64,000 bases of DNA from Curtobacterium sp. Leaf183 (GCF_001424385.1 NZ_LMPO01000001.1:60014-124013), one strand, 5' to 3'. Counted from the stretch's first letter, positions 18,001 to 28,914 are shown. Notes: a model not told the origin generated them from the sequence alone. Numbers and translations are program-made.

Positions 18001-19557
18001 TTACTGGTTCTTCAGCTGCTCGACGACCTGGTCGTACTGCGGTGCGTTCATGAAGTTGCCGACCGACACGTGCTGTGCGTTCGGGTTCTTCTGCTTCGCG
18101 CGGTCCGTCAGTTCCTCCTGCGTGATGATGAGGTCCTCGTCACCCGTCAGGTTCGCGATGGCCTTGTTGACGACGGTGACGCCCTCGATGCCGGCCTTCT
18201 TCACCTTGTTGCGCAGGACGCTGGCGCCCATCGCGCTGGAGCCCATGCCGGCGTCGCAGGCGAACACCACGTTCTGCGCGCGGGTGGCCGTCGCGGTGCT
18301 GGCCGAGCCGACGCCGCCGAGGGATGCCTCGGCCTCTTCCTCGTTGGCGGGCGAGTTGTTGCCGAGCAGGCCGGCGGTCGCGGCGTTGACGTCGCGGCCC
18401 TTGTTCGCCTGCAGCTTGGCCATCGCGGCGCTCATGTCGCCGCCGCCGTTCGCCAGGTCGCGCTTGCGGGTCGTGATGAGGAAGAACGACGCGACGGCGA
18501 AGGACACCGCGGCCGACAGCACCACGGACAGGATGACGCCGAGGAAGCTGTTGCGCTCCGTGGCGCCGAGCACCGCGAAGATCGAACCCGGCGACGCAGG
18601 CGCGACCAGACCGGACTTGAACGCGACGTTCGTGGCGACACCGGTCGCACCACCGAGGATGACGGCGATGAACAGGACCGGCTTCTGCAGCACGTACGGG
18701 AAGTAGATCTCGTGGATGCCGCCGAAGAACTGGATGATGATCGCGCCGGGAGCGGTCGAGCGGGCGATGCCGACACCGAAGAAGGTGAAGGCGAGCAGGA
18801 TGCCGAGGCCGGGGCCGGGGTTCGCCTCGAGCAGGAAGAGGATGCTCTTGCCGGACTCCTGGACCTGCTGCGCGCCGAGCTGGTCGAGCACGCCGTGGTT
18901 GATGGCGTTGTTGAGGAAGAACACCTTGGCGGGCTCGATGATGATGCTCGCGACGGGCAGCAGGGAGTGCTGGACGAGGAAGTTCACGGCGTCGCCGAGG
19001 CCCTCGGCGATGAGCTTGAACAGCGGCGCGAGCCAGAAGAACCCGATCATCGCGAGCACGAAGCCGAGGATGCCGGCCGCGTAGTTGTTGACGAGCATCT
19101 CGAAGCCCGGCTTGATCTTGCCGTCCCAGATCTTGTCGATCTGCTTGATCAGGTACGCGCCGAGCGGCCCGCAGATCATCGCACCGAGGATCATCGTGGT
19201 GCCCGAGGCCCCGACGATGACGCCCATGGTCATGATCGAGCCGACGACCGCGCCGCGGGTCTCGTAGACCATCCGGCCGCCCTGGATCGCGATCGCGAGC
19301 GGGATCAGGTAGGTCAGGATCGGGCCGACGAGCCCGGGGTTGGCGACCCCGGCGGTCTCGCCGAAGCCACCGAGGACGCCGACGGGCGTCCAGCCGGTCT
19401 GGATGAAGAACGCGGTGATGATGCCCCACGCGATGAAGATCGCGATGTTGGGCATGACCATGCCGGAGAGGAACGTGCCGAACTTCTGGACGGCGACGCG
19501 TGCGCCTCCCCGCGACTTCGCGGGAGCGTCAGGCGCTGCAACGGACGACGTTGTCAT
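18001..19557 (-). CDS. mtlA: PTS mannitol-specific EIICB transporter
   Basis: 518 residues. The EIIC membrane domain (about residues 20-345, opening [23 protein letters not shown]) transports and phosphorylates mannitol; the EIIB domain at the C-terminus (about 415-518) has the phospho-Cys in [17 protein letters not shown] linker of about 60 residues joins them. EIIA is a separate gene (mtlF), unlike the fused E. coli protein. Start ATG 19557-19555, 62 bases after ptsI. The product mannitol 1-phosphate is the substrate of MtlD. Confidence 0.94.
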   Translation of the reverse strand: MTTSSVAAPDAPAKSRGGARVAVQKFGTFLSGMVMPNIAIFIAWGIITAFFIQTGWTPVGVLGGFGETAGVANPGLVGPILTYLIPLAIAIQGGRMVYETRGAVVGSIMTMGVIVGASGTTMILGAMICGPLGAYLIKQIDKIWDGKIKPGFEMLVNNYAAGILGFVLAMIGFFWLAPLFKLIAEGLGDAVNFLVQHSLLPVASIIIEPAKVFFLNNAINHGVLDQLGAQQVQESGKSILFLLEANPGPGLGILLAFTFFGVGIARSTAPGAIIIQFFGGIHEIYFPYVLQKPVLFIAVILGGATGVATNVAFKSGLVAPASPGSIFAVLGATERNSFLGVILSVVLSAAVSFAVASFFLITTRKRDLANGGGDMSAAMAKLQANKGRDVNAATAGLLGNNSPANEEEAEASLGGVGSASTATATRAQNVVFACDAGMGSSAMGASVLRNKVKKAGIEGVTVVNKAIANLTGDEDLIITQEELTDRAKQKNPNAQHVSVGNFMNAPQYDQVVEQLKNQ

Positions 19558-19619
19558 GTGCGGTGACTTTCTGTGTGGTGGTGCTGCTGCGTGGAGGGTG
19601 ACGGGTTGTGGAGCAGGGG

Positions 19620-21275
19620 CTAGACGGCGTGCGCGGCCGCCGCGGCGGACTTGGCAGCCGCCGCCGTGGACGCGGCGAGTGCCGCCCGGGCCATCTCGCG
19701 GGCTTCGTCGAGCGTGTGCCTGCCGAGTTCGGCGCGCACGTCGGCGAGGGCCGCGGGGGTCATGGAGAGGGTGGTGGCGCCGAGGCCGACCAGGACGACG
19801 GCGAGCAGCGGGTCGGCTGCGGCCTCGCCGCAGATGCCGACTCCCTTGCCCGCGTCGGCACCGGCGCTGCCGAGCTGCGCGACGAGGCGCAGGACGGCCG
19901 GGTGCCACGGGTCCTGGTACGACGCGACGGTGCCGAGCATGCGGTCGGCGGCCATCGTGTACTGGGTCAGGTCGTTCGTGCCGATCGACACGAAGTCGGC
20001 GGACTGGAAGACCTGTTCGGCCAGGAGCGCGAGCGAGGGGACCTCGGCCATCACGCCCGCGGTGCGGATCCCGAGCTCGCGGGCCAGGTCGACGAAGTAC
20101 TCGGTCTCCTCGGCGTCGGCGACCATGGGGGCCATCACCCACAGGTCCGCTTCGGTCTCGGCATCGGCCTGGGCGAGGGCGGTGAGCTGGTCGCGCAGCA
20201 CCTCGGGGTGGTTCCGGAGCGCGCGGAGCCCACGCCGGCCGAGCGCCGGGTTCTCCTCGTCCTTGTCGGTGAGGAACGGCAGCGGCTTGTCCGCACCGGC
20301 GTCGAGCGCCCGGACGACGACCTTCTTGCCGGGGAACGCGGCGAGGAGCTGGCGGTAGGACTCCTGCTGCTCGGCGACCGTCGGTGCCTTCGGCGAGTCG
20401 AGGAAGAGGAACTCGGTGCGGAAGAGCCCCACGCCCTCCGCACCGAGAGCAACGGCGCCCGCGGCGTCGGCGGGGCTGCCGAGGTTCGCCAGGAGCGGCA
20501 CGAGGTGGCCGTCGGACAGGGCACCGGCGGTGAGCGGTGCGGCTGCGGCGGCGAGGCGGTCGGCGATGCGCTGGTCGACGTCGGCGACGAGCTCCGGCGA
20601 GGGGTCGGTCACGACGGTGCCGGCCGCGGCGTCGACGACGACGTGGGTGCCGTCGGACAGGTCGTCCGCGCCGGTCACCCCGACGATCGCGGTGATGCCC
20701 TTGGCACGGGCGAGGATCGCCGTGTGCGAGGTCGGGCCGCCGTCGCGGGTGACGAGTGCGAGGACCTTGTCGAGGTCGAGGAGTGCGGTGTCCGCCGGCG
20801 CGAGGTCACGGGCGACGAGCACGAACGGGGTGTCCGACTCGGGGACACCGGGGGCGTGCACGCCGCGGAGCTTGGCGATGATGCGCTGGGCGACGTCGTC
20901 GAGGTCGGTCGCCCGCTCCCCCATGTACCCACCCATCGAGACGAGCAGGTCGCGGAACTGGCCGAACGCCTCGAACACGGCGCGCTCGGCGTTGGTGCCG
21001 CCGTCGACGCGGGCGTGCACGTCGTCGAGCAGCGTCGGGTCCTGCGCCATGAGCGCCTGGGCCTCGAGCACGGCCTGGGCATCGCCACCGGCGAGCTGCC
21101 CGCGCTTGTTGAGGTCCTCGGCCACCGCGGCGAGCGCCGCGTGCACGGACTGCTTGGCGTCGTCCGCCGAGCCCTCGAGTGCCGCCGTCGACGGTTCGCC
21201 GAGCGGGTCCGCCATGCGGAGCACGGGGCCGTGGGCGACGCCACGGCCGACGCCGGTTCCGAGCAGTTCGGGCAT
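19620..21275 (-). CDS. ptsI: PTS enzyme I (phosphoenolpyruvate-protein phosphotransferase)
   Basis: 551 residues; autophosphorylates from PEP and phosphorylates HPr. Active His is H184 in GGPTSHTAILARAKG. The C-terminal PEP-binding barrel shows LFRTEFLF, GANKPL-like DAGADKPLPF and GICGEAAADP; the Cys in the last motif is the expected catalytic one. The ATG at 21275-21273 is chosen because an AAGGAG lies seven bases upstream. The general enzyme being first in a mannitol operon suggests that PTS capacity in this organism is tied to mannitol use, or that an internal promoter exists. Confidence 0.95.
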   Translation of the reverse strand: MPELLGTGVGRGVAHGPVLRMADPLGEPSTAALEGSADDAKQSVHAALAAVAEDLNKRGQLAGGDAQAVLEAQALMAQDPTLLDDVHARVDGGTNAERAVFEAFGQFRDLLVSMGGYMGERATDLDDVAQRIIAKLRGVHAPGVPESDTPFVLVARDLAPADTALLDLDKVLALVTRDGGPTSHTAILARAKGITAIVGVTGADDLSDGTHVVVDAAAGTVVTDPSPELVADVDQRIADRLAAAAAPLTAGALSDGHLVPLLANLGSPADAAGAVALGAEGVGLFRTEFLFLDSPKAPTVAEQQESYRQLLAAFPGKKVVVRALDAGADKPLPFLTDKDEENPALGRRGLRALRNHPEVLRDQLTALAQADAETEADLWVMAPMVADAEETEYFVDLARELGIRTAGVMAEVPSLALLAEQVFQSADFVSIGTNDLTQYTMAADRMLGTVASYQDPWHPAVLRLVAQLGSAGADAGKGVGICGEAAADPLLAVVLVGLGATTLSMTPAALADVRAELGRHTLDEAREMARAALAASTAAAAKSAAAAAHAV

Positions 21276-21368
21276 TCGAGACTCCTTCATCTCACGCGCG
21301 CTTGCGGTGGGGTGGTTCGGTTCGGTGCTGCGCACACGAAGCGGACCACGTCCGTGCGGCTGTGGAGC

Positions 21369-21416
21369 ACACTACATCGATCCGCGTTGACAAACAAACA
21401 CATCCGGGGATAAAAA
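21369..21416. promoter_or_regulatory. divergent promoters of ptsI-mtl operon and deoR with A-rich operator repeats
   Basis: On the minus strand TTGTTT (21397-21392), 17 bases, TAGTGT (21374-21369) form a good promoter for ptsI. On the plus strand TTGACA (21387-21392), 18 bases, TAAAAA (21411-21416) serve deoR. The two -35 boxes overlap. The region is strikingly AT-rich for this genome and contains ACAAACAAACACA (21390-21402) and ACACAAACA (21418-21426), direct repeats suited to DeoR-family binding, so the regulator would control itself and the operon together. Confidence 0.7.
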
Positions 21417-21530
21417 TACACAAACAGATGCCCGTTTCCGTCTGGAGTCCCCCCCACTCCGGGGCTCCTCCGGCGGAATCTGCCCGTCCGTGTCCGTTCC
21501 GCCCCGATCCGAGCCCGACGACGAGGTCCC

Positions 21531-22301
21531 ATGTACGCACCAGAGCGCCACCAGCGCATCGTCGACCAGGCGCGTGCCGCTGGCCGGGTCGACGTCAAGG
21601 ACCTCGCCGAGCTCCTCGAGGTGACCCCGGAGACGATCCGTCGCGACCTCACCTCGCTCGAGCGCCGCGGACTCGTCCGCCGCGCACACGGCGGTGCCAT
21701 CCCGGTCGAGCGCATCACGCTGCACCCCGGGGTCGGCGACCGCGGCGGCATCAACCAGACCGAGAAGATGGTCATCGCCGAGGCCGCACTCGAGGAGCTC
21801 CCCGAGAACGGCTCGATCATGATCGACGCGGGCACGTCGACGATCTGCCTGGCCGAGATGCTGCCGACCGACCGCGGGCTGACGGTGGTCACCCACTCGC
21901 TGCCGGTCGCGATGGCGGTGGCGAACCGCGCGGGCATCGACCTGCACCTGCTCGGTGGCAACATCCGCAGCGACTCGCTCGCGGGCGTCGGCACCTGGAC
22001 GCACCAGCTGATCGGGATGGTCAGCGTCGACGTCGCGTTCATCAGCATCAACGGCATCACCCCCGAGCGGGGCTTGACGACCCACAACATGGCCGAGGCC
22101 GCGGTCAAGTCCGCGATGATCAAGTCCGCGCGCCGGAGCATCCTGCTGGCGGACCACACGAAGTTCGGTCGCGAGGAGTTCGGCCGCGTCGCACCCCTGG
22201 CCGCGATCGACACGATCATCACCGACCCCGGTGTGAACCTCGACCTGGTCCGCGAGGTCGAGGCCGCCGGCACCGAGGTGTTCTGGCCTGGCCGTCCCTG
22301 A
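21531..22301 (+). CDS. DeoR/GlpR-family transcriptional regulator
   Basis: 256 residues. N-terminal winged HTH with the DeoR signature (RHQRIVDQARAAGRVDVKDLAELLEVTPETIRRDL, residues 6-40), followed by a ribose-isomerase-like sugar-phosphate sensor domain (DAGTSTICLAEML, SINGITPERGLTTHN). Such regulators repress sugar PTS operons and are relieved by a phosphorylated intermediate. Divergent from ptsI-mtlAFD with shared promoter DNA, and followed by ptsH, so it is the likely switch for the mannitol island; the effector is probably mannitol 1-phosphate or fructose phosphate (inference). Confidence 0.85.
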   Translation: MYAPERHQRIVDQARAAGRVDVKDLAELLEVTPETIRRDLTSLERRGLVRRAHGGAIPVERITLHPGVGDRGGINQTEKMVIAEAALEELPENGSIMIDAGTSTICLAEMLPTDRGLTVVTHSLPVAMAVANRAGIDLHLLGGNIRSDSLAGVGTWTHQLIGMVSVDVAFISINGITPERGLTTHNMAEAAVKSAMIKSARRSILLADHTKFGREEFGRVAPLAAIDTIITDPGVNLDLVREVEAAGTEVFWPGRP

Positions 22302-22333
22302 CCGTTCCGTCCGACCCACCCCCGGCCGCTCGC

Positions 22334-22339
22334 TACCAT
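22334..22339 (+). promoter_or_regulatory. candidate -10 box of ptsH
   Basis: TACCAT 32 bases before the ptsH ATG, giving a leader of about 25 bases with AGGAGT as Shine-Dalgarno. Suggests that HPr can be expressed apart from deoR. Confidence 0.4.
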
Positions 22340-22371
22340 GAGCGCACCACCCATCGACGAGGAGTCAATCG

Positions 22372-22644
22372 ATGTCCGAAGCCACCCGCACCGTCACCGT
22401 CGCCAGCGGATCCGGGCTGCACGCCCGCCCGGCGTCCCTGTTCGTCCAGACCGTCACCGCGTCGGGCCACCAGGTCACGATCACCAAGGGCGACAAGTCC
22501 GCCAACGCCGGCAGCATCCTCGGCCTGCTCGGCCTGGGCGTCGAGAACGGCGACGAGGTCACGCTGACGGTGTCCGGCGACGACGCCGAGACCACCGCGG
22601 ACAGCCTGGTCGAGTTCCTGAAGACGGACCACGACGCGGCCTGA
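22372..22644 (+). CDS. ptsH: phosphocarrier protein HPr
   Basis: 90 residues; shuttles phosphate from enzyme I to EIIA. Active His is H17 in SGLHARPAS. The second conserved region, NAGSILGLLGLG, contains a Ser (S48) where Gram-positive HPr has the regulatory serine, but actinobacteria usually lack that kinase control. ATG 22372 follows GAGGAG. It is 70 bases downstream of deoR in the same direction and completes the phosphorelay with ptsI and mtlF/mtlA. Confidence 0.95.
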   Translation: MSEATRTVTVASGSGLHARPASLFVQTVTASGHQVTITKGDKSANAGSILGLLGLGVENGDEVTLTVSGDDAETTADSLVEFLKTDHDAA

Positions 22645-22680
22645 CCGCGACCGTCGCGTCAACCGCGACCACCTGTCTGA

Positions 22681-22716
22681 CGGGAGGCCCGGTGCCAGCT
22701 GGCACCGGGCCTCCCG
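22681..22716. terminator. intergenic palindrome copy 2, terminator after ptsH
   Basis: CGGGAGGCCC plus GGTGCCAGCTGGCACC plus GGGCCTCCCG, a perfect 36-base palindrome. Same core as the elements at 16222 and 28701. Lies 37 bases after the HPr stop. Confidence 0.8.
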
Positions 22717-22824
22717 CGCGCGCTCCGCATGTTGCGACGCGCCAGCGGCGCGCGGCGCCAGCGCCGACCGAGCCTGCGAGGTCGGTCGTCCTGTACGTCC
22801 CACCCCGCCGATAAGGTGGTCGGC

Positions 22825-24718
<1,894 letters not shown>

Positions 24719-24719
24719 C

Positions 24720-25325
24720 GTGCTGCCCGTCACGCTGCGCTCGGAGCGGGTGCTGCTCGAGGTCCCGACGCGCGCGGACACCGTCGCGATCACCGAGGGC
24801 TGCCAGGACCCCGAGGTCGTCCGTTGGACCACGATCCCCACGCCGTACCGGCCGCAGGACGCGAACGCCTTCGTCGACGCGCTCGTCGGGCCCGGCTGGG
24901 CGTCCGACCGCGAGTACACCTGGGCGATCCGGCGACCGGGCTCGACGTGGCTCGACGGCGTGGTCTCGTGGCGCACCGAGCGGCGCGACCTCGGGTTCTG
25001 GCTCGCGCCGTCGGCACGGGGCCGTGGCCTGGTGCACGAGGCGGTGTCGCTCGTCGTCGACTGGGCGTTCGACCGCGGGGCGCCCGACGTGTCGTGGGAG
25101 TGCTACGTCGGCAACACGGCGTCGGCCGCCGTCGCCCGTCGCGCCGGCTTCGCCTACACCGGCACCGGCGACGCGGACATCCCCAGCCGCGACGGTGGCC
25201 CCACGCCGGCGTGGAAGGGACTGCTCCGTGCCGACGGGGTGCCCGCGTCGGACCTGCCCTGGCCGACCGAATCGTACGGCGCCGGGCGTCCAGAGGCCGG
25301 TCACGCCGGTAGTCTCGGTCCGTGA
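24720..25325 (+). CDS. GNAT-family N-acetyltransferase
   Basis: 201 residues. GNAT fold of the RimJ-like type: LRSERVLLEVPT start, DLGFWLAPSARGRGLVHEAV as the acetyl-CoA loop (RGRGL), and ECYVGNTASAAVARRAGFAYTG near the C-terminus. It transfers an acetyl group to an unidentified amine, protein N-terminus or small molecule. The GTG at 24720 is one base after the trpS stop; the end overlaps ribD by four bases (GTGA). Confidence 0.85.
   Translation: MLPVTLRSERVLLEVPTRADTVAITEGCQDPEVVRWTTIPTPYRPQDANAFVDALVGPGWASDREYTWAIRRPGSTWLDGVVSWRTERRDLGFWLAPSARGRGLVHEAVSLVVDWAFDRGAPDVSWECYVGNTASAAVARRAGFAYTGTGDADIPSRDGGPTPAWKGLLRADGVPASDLPWPTESYGAGRPEAGHAGSLGP
25310..25315 (+). promoter_or_regulatory. candidate leaderless -10 box for ribD
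   Basis: TAGTCT six bases before the ribD GTG, inside the end of the acetyltransferase gene. It may give ribD its own leaderless transcript. No FMN riboswitch can be present in such a short leader. Confidence 0.4.
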
Positions 25326-26425
25326 ACGAGCGAACGTCGTCAGGGGCGTCCGCGACCGAGGTCCAGGCCATGCGCCGTGGTCTCGAGCTCGCGGCCCAGG
25401 GACCCGTCGTGGGCGACCACGCCCGGGTCGGTGCCGTCGTGCTCGCTCCGGACGGCACCACGCTGGCCGAGGGCTGGCACCGCGGTGCCGGCACACCCCA
25501 TGCCGAGGTCGACGCGATGTCGCGGCTCACGCCGGACCAGCTCCGGGGTGCGACCGTCGTCGTCACCCTCGAACCGTGCGACCACACCGGCCGGACCGGG
25601 CCCTGCTCGGTGGCGCTCATCGAGGCCGGTGTCGGTCGGGTCGTGTACGCGATCGACGACCCCGGTCCGCAGGCGCACGGCGGTGCCGACCGACTCCGCG
25701 CGGCCGGCGTCGACGTCGTGTCCGGCGTGCTCGCCGACCAGGCGTCCGCCTTCCTCGAGCGCTGGCTGCTGTCGGTCCGCCGGGGGCGCCCGTGGGTGAC
25801 CGTGAAGTGGGCGTCGAGCCTCGACGGCCGCACCGCCGCGGCGGACGGCACGAGCCGGTGGATCACCGGCGCGGCCGCCCGGCAGCACGTGCACGAGCAG
25901 CGCGCCGCGCACGACGCGATCCTGGTCGGGACCGGCACCGTCCTGGCGGACGACCCGTCGCTGACCGCGCGGGGTGACGCCGGCGAGTTCCTGGCCGACC
26001 AGCCGCTGCCCGTCGTGCTCGGCGACCGTGCCGTGCCCGGCGACGCCGCCGTCCGCGCACACCCGCGCGGGCTGGTGCACCTGCCCGGCCACGACCTCCA
26101 CGTCGCGCTGGGCTCGCTTGCGGACCGGGGCGTCCGCACGGTGTTCGTCGAGGGTGGCCCCACCGTCGCGTCCGCCTTCATCGCGGCTGGACTCGTCGAC
26201 GAGGTCCTCGTCTACCTGGCCCCGGTGCTGCTCGGCGGTCCGCGTGTTGCACTTTCCGACATCGGCGTGGGAAGCATGAACCAGCGTCTGCGGTTGGACG
26301 TACTATCGACCACCAGCCTCGGCCCCGACCTGCTGGTGCGTGCACGACCCGTCCGTGTCGACTCCCGCCGACACCACGACGAGCACGCTGACGACGGGGC
26401 CCGTACCGACCGGAGCACCCCATGA
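25322..26425 (+). CDS. ribD: bifunctional riboflavin deaminase/reductase RibD
   Basis: 367 residues; performs the deamination and the side-chain reduction steps after GTP cyclohydrolase II in riboflavin synthesis. N-terminal deaminase: zinc ligands H60 (HAE), C86 and C95 (EPCDHTGRTGPC). C-terminal reductase from about residue 158: VTVKWASSLDGRTAAADGTSRWITG and a FVEGGPTVASAFI loop. The start of the deaminase is a little atypical (GDHARVGAVV where NPxVG is common). GTG start overlaps the acetyltransferase stop; the end overlaps ribA (ATGA). Confidence 0.93.
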   Translation: MNERTSSGASATEVQAMRRGLELAAQGPVVGDHARVGAVVLAPDGTTLAEGWHRGAGTPHAEVDAMSRLTPDQLRGATVVVTLEPCDHTGRTGPCSVALIEAGVGRVVYAIDDPGPQAHGGADRLRAAGVDVVSGVLADQASAFLERWLLSVRRGRPWVTVKWASSLDGRTAAADGTSRWITGAAARQHVHEQRAAHDAILVGTGTVLADDPSLTARGDAGEFLADQPLPVVLGDRAVPGDAAVRAHPRGLVHLPGHDLHVALGSLADRGVRTVFVEGGPTVASAFIAAGLVDEVLVYLAPVLLGGPRVALSDIGVGSMNQRLRLDVLSTTSLGPDLLVRARPVRVDSRRHHDEHADDGARTDRSTP

Positions 26426-27078
26426 CCGACGCACTGACCTCTCCCGTCCCGGGCAGCCCGGTCCGGTTCGAAGTCGCCACGAACGTCCCGACGACCCACG
26501 GCACCTTCGAGATGCGCGCCTACCGTGACCTGGTCACCGGGGCCGAGCACGTCGCCGTCATCGGTCTGACACCTGACGGCGACGCTCCCGTCGACGGCGC
26601 CCTCGTCCGCGTGCACTCGGAGTGCCTGACGGGCGAGGCCTTCGGGTCGCTCAAGTGCGAGTGCGGTCCGCAGCTCGACGCCGCCCTCGACACGATCGCG
26701 GCCGAGGGCGGCGTGGTCGTCTACCTGCGCGGGCACGAGGGCCGCGGCATCGGTCTCGTGAACAAGCTCAAGGCGTACCGCCTGCAAGAGGACGGCCTGG
26801 ACACGCTCGACGCCAACCTGGCGCTCGGGCTGCCGGCGGACTCGCGGGCGTACGGCGGCGCAGCCGGCATCCTCGCCGACCTCGGCATCCACCGCGTGCG
26901 ACTGCTGTCGAACAACCCGGAGAAGCAGCGTCAGCTCGAAGAGCACGGCATCGCGGTCGACACCCTCGTGCCGCTCGTCGTCGGCATCTCCGTGCAGAAC
27001 GCCGGGTACCTCGACACCAAGCGCGACCGGATGGGCCACCAGCTCCCCGAGCACCTGGAAGCCGGCGCACACCAGTAG
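26422..27078 (+). CDS. ribA: GTP cyclohydrolase II
   Basis: 218 residues; opens the imidazole ring of GTP, the first step of riboflavin synthesis. Zinc-binding cysteines C68, C79 and C81 in HSECLTGEAFGSLKCECG, and catalytic RGHEGRGIGL. It is a free RibA without the fused DHBP synthase domain, so ribB, together with ribE and ribH, must be elsewhere. ATG 26422 overlaps the ribD stop. Confidence 0.95.
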   Translation: MTDALTSPVPGSPVRFEVATNVPTTHGTFEMRAYRDLVTGAEHVAVIGLTPDGDAPVDGALVRVHSECLTGEAFGSLKCECGPQLDAALDTIAAEGGVVVYLRGHEGRGIGLVNKLKAYRLQEDGLDTLDANLALGLPADSRAYGGAAGILADLGIHRVRLLSNNPEKQRQLEEHGIAVDTLVPLVVGISVQNAGYLDTKRDRMGHQLPEHLEAGAHQ

Positions 27079-27106
27079 CCACCGGCACCGGCAGACCCTC
27101 GGCGGA

Positions 27107-27136
27107 TTCGCAGGTCCACGACATCCGTCGTACACT
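27107..27136 (+). promoter_or_regulatory. candidate promoter upstream of the MFS gene
   Basis: TTCGCA (27107-27112), 18 bases, TACACT (27131-27136). It would leave a leader of about 125 bases before the symporter start; nothing else is evident in that 190-base gap. Confidence 0.4.
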
Positions 27137-27268
27137 GGGCCTCCCCGTCACGAGCGGCCCACCACCACCCGAACGCACCCGACCGAGCAGCCGCCCACCT
27201 CGCGGCCCGGTCCGAGTCCGCCGTTCGCGCCCTCTGCGTCCCACGACGCTCTCCTCGGAGTCGCCCGC

Positions 27269-28687
27269 ATGTCCGCCACCTCGGCTGCCCCCGCACCCAC
27301 CCAGAAGACCAACCCGCGCTCCCGCGTCGTCGTCGCGAGCCTGATCGGCACGTCGATCGAGTTCTACGACTTCTACGTCTACGCGACCGCCGCGGTGCTC
27401 GTCTTCCCGACGCTCTTCTTCCCGAACGAGGACCCGACCGCGTCGCAGCTGTCCTCGTTCGTCACGTTCGCCCTCGCGTTCTTCGCGCGACCGGTCGGGT
27501 CGGTCCTCTTCGGCCACTTCGGTGACCGCATCGGCCGCAAGACCACGCTCGTCGCGTCACTGCTGGTCATGGGGACCGCGACGTTCCTGATCGGCTGCCT
27601 GCCGACGTTCGACTCGATCGGCATCTGGGCGCCCGTCCTGCTCGCGGTGATGCGCTTCGCCCAGGGTGTCGGCCTCGGCGGCGAGTGGTCCGGTGCAGCG
27701 CTCCTGGCGACCGAGAACGCCCCCGAGGGCAAGCGGGGTGTCTTCGGGTCGATGCCCCAGCTCGGCGCGCCGATCGGCTTCCTGCTCGCCAACGGCCTGT
27801 TCATCGCGATCAACGCCGCGATGCCGGCCGGCGCGGACGGCACGCCGAACCCGGACTTCCAGGCGTGGGGCTGGCGCCTGCCGTTCCTGCTCTCCGCCGT
27901 GCTCGTGCTCGTCGGCCTGTACGTCCGGTTCCGCCTGGTCGAGTCGACCGTGTTCCGCGGGGTGCAGGAGTCCGGCACCGTCGCGAAGGTGCCGCTCGGC
28001 CGGGTGTTCCGCACCTCGTGGAAGGCGCTCATCGTCGGCACCTTCGGCATGGTCGCCACGTACGTGCTGTTCTACTTCATGACGACGTTCACGCTGTCCT
28101 ACGGCACGACGGGGTCCACCGCCTCGGCGCTCGTCCCGAAGGTCGGGCTCGGCTACTCGCGCGGCGAGTTCCTCACCCTGCTCATGATCGGCGTGGTGTT
28201 CTTCGGCATCTTCACCCCGATCGCCGGCATGCTCGCGGACCGGTTCGGACGTCGTCGCACGCTGATCCCGACCACGATCGGCATCGCCCTGTTCGGTCTG
28301 ACGTTCCAGTTCTGGTTCGCCGCCTCGACCGGACCGATCACCGTCGTGACGTTCCTGATCGTCGGCCTGTCGCTGATGGGCCTGACGTTCGGCCCGATGG
28401 GTGCGCTGCTGCCGGAGCTCTTCCCGACGAACGTCCGGTACACGGGCTCCGCGCTGGCCTACAACGTCGCGTCGATCCTGGGCGCCTCGCTGGCGCCGAC
28501 CATCGCCCTGGCGCTGTGGAAGCCGGACGGCGACATCTTCCTCGTCGGGCTCTACCTGACCATCGCAGCCGTGGTCACCCTCGTCGCGCTGCTGCTCGTC
28601 CGGGAGACCCGCGGCACCGACTGGAGCGCGGCCGACGCGGGCGCGGCGCGGAGCGCCGAGCCGACGGACGCGAGCCGCACGCCGTAG
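27269..28687 (+). CDS. MFS metabolite:H+ symporter (MHS family)
   Basis: 472 residues, about 12 transmembrane helices. The MHS signature is clear: IGTSIEFYDFYVYATAAVLVF in helix one, GHFGDRIGRKTT between helices two and three, and VGLGGEWSGAALLATENAP. MHS members import organic acids, shikimate, proline/betaine or citrate with protons; the substrate cannot be told from sequence. ATG 27269 follows GGAG. It is followed by a strong terminator, so it is monocistronic. Confidence 0.88.
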   Translation: MSATSAAPAPTQKTNPRSRVVVASLIGTSIEFYDFYVYATAAVLVFPTLFFPNEDPTASQLSSFVTFALAFFARPVGSVLFGHFGDRIGRKTTLVASLLVMGTATFLIGCLPTFDSIGIWAPVLLAVMRFAQGVGLGGEWSGAALLATENAPEGKRGVFGSMPQLGAPIGFLLANGLFIAINAAMPAGADGTPNPDFQAWGWRLPFLLSAVLVLVGLYVRFRLVESTVFRGVQESGTVAKVPLGRVFRTSWKALIVGTFGMVATYVLFYFMTTFTLSYGTTGSTASALVPKVGLGYSRGEFLTLLMIGVVFFGIFTPIAGMLADRFGRRRTLIPTTIGIALFGLTFQFWFAASTGPITVVTFLIVGLSLMGLTFGPMGALLPELFPTNVRYTGSALAYNVASILGASLAPTIALALWKPDGDIFLVGLYLTIAAVVTLVALLLVRETRGTDWSAADAGAARSAEPTDASRTP

Positions 28688-28700
28688 TCCGGACCTCCGA

Positions 28701-28746
28701 ACGGACGGGAGGCCCGGTGCCAGCTGGCACCGGGCCTCCCGTCCGT
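28701..28746. terminator. intergenic palindrome copy 3, terminator after MFS gene
   Basis: Perfect 46-base palindrome ACGGACGGGAGGCCC around GGTGCCAGCTGGCACC. Same core as copies at 16222 and 22681. It starts 13 bases after the symporter stop. Confidence 0.85.
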
Positions 28747-28784
28747 CTCGGTGCGGCCCGAACCCGAGGAGCGACAGGAGCGAC

Positions 28785-28807
28785 GTCGTACGACAGCGAC
28801 GATGTCG
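28785..28807. repeat. 23-base direct repeat, first copy
   Basis: GTCGTACGACAGCGACGATG plus TCG; one mismatch to the copy at 28857, 72 bases away. Contains the palindrome TCGTACGA. Lies in the 216-base non-coding stretch between the terminator and the HTH gene; possible regulator site. Confidence 0.7.
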
Positions 28808-28856
28808 CATGAGTGGCACCTGGCGCATGGAGTGCCGCCGAGACGACAGACCCGCA

Positions 28857-28879
28857 GTCGTACGACATCGACGATGTCG
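28857..28879. repeat. 23-base direct repeat, second copy
   Basis: GTCGTACGACATCGACGATG plus TCG; this copy also contains the near-perfect 17-base palindrome CGACATCGACGATGTCG. Located 36 bases upstream of the first operator of the HTH-ABC operon. Confidence 0.7.
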
Positions 28880-28914
28880 TTCGGCGTCGGCACCCCCGCG
28901 GCCCCCGCCTGCGC

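Noticed and set aside
21292..22354. Long minus-strand frame opposite deoR
   Set aside because: deoR on the plus strand has an intact HTH and sensor domain; the antisense reading runs through the divergent promoter.
25260..25321. FMN riboswitch before ribD
   Set aside because: Only six bases separate the candidate -10 box from the start, and the upstream gene overlaps ribD; no room for the aptamer and no conserved core seen.
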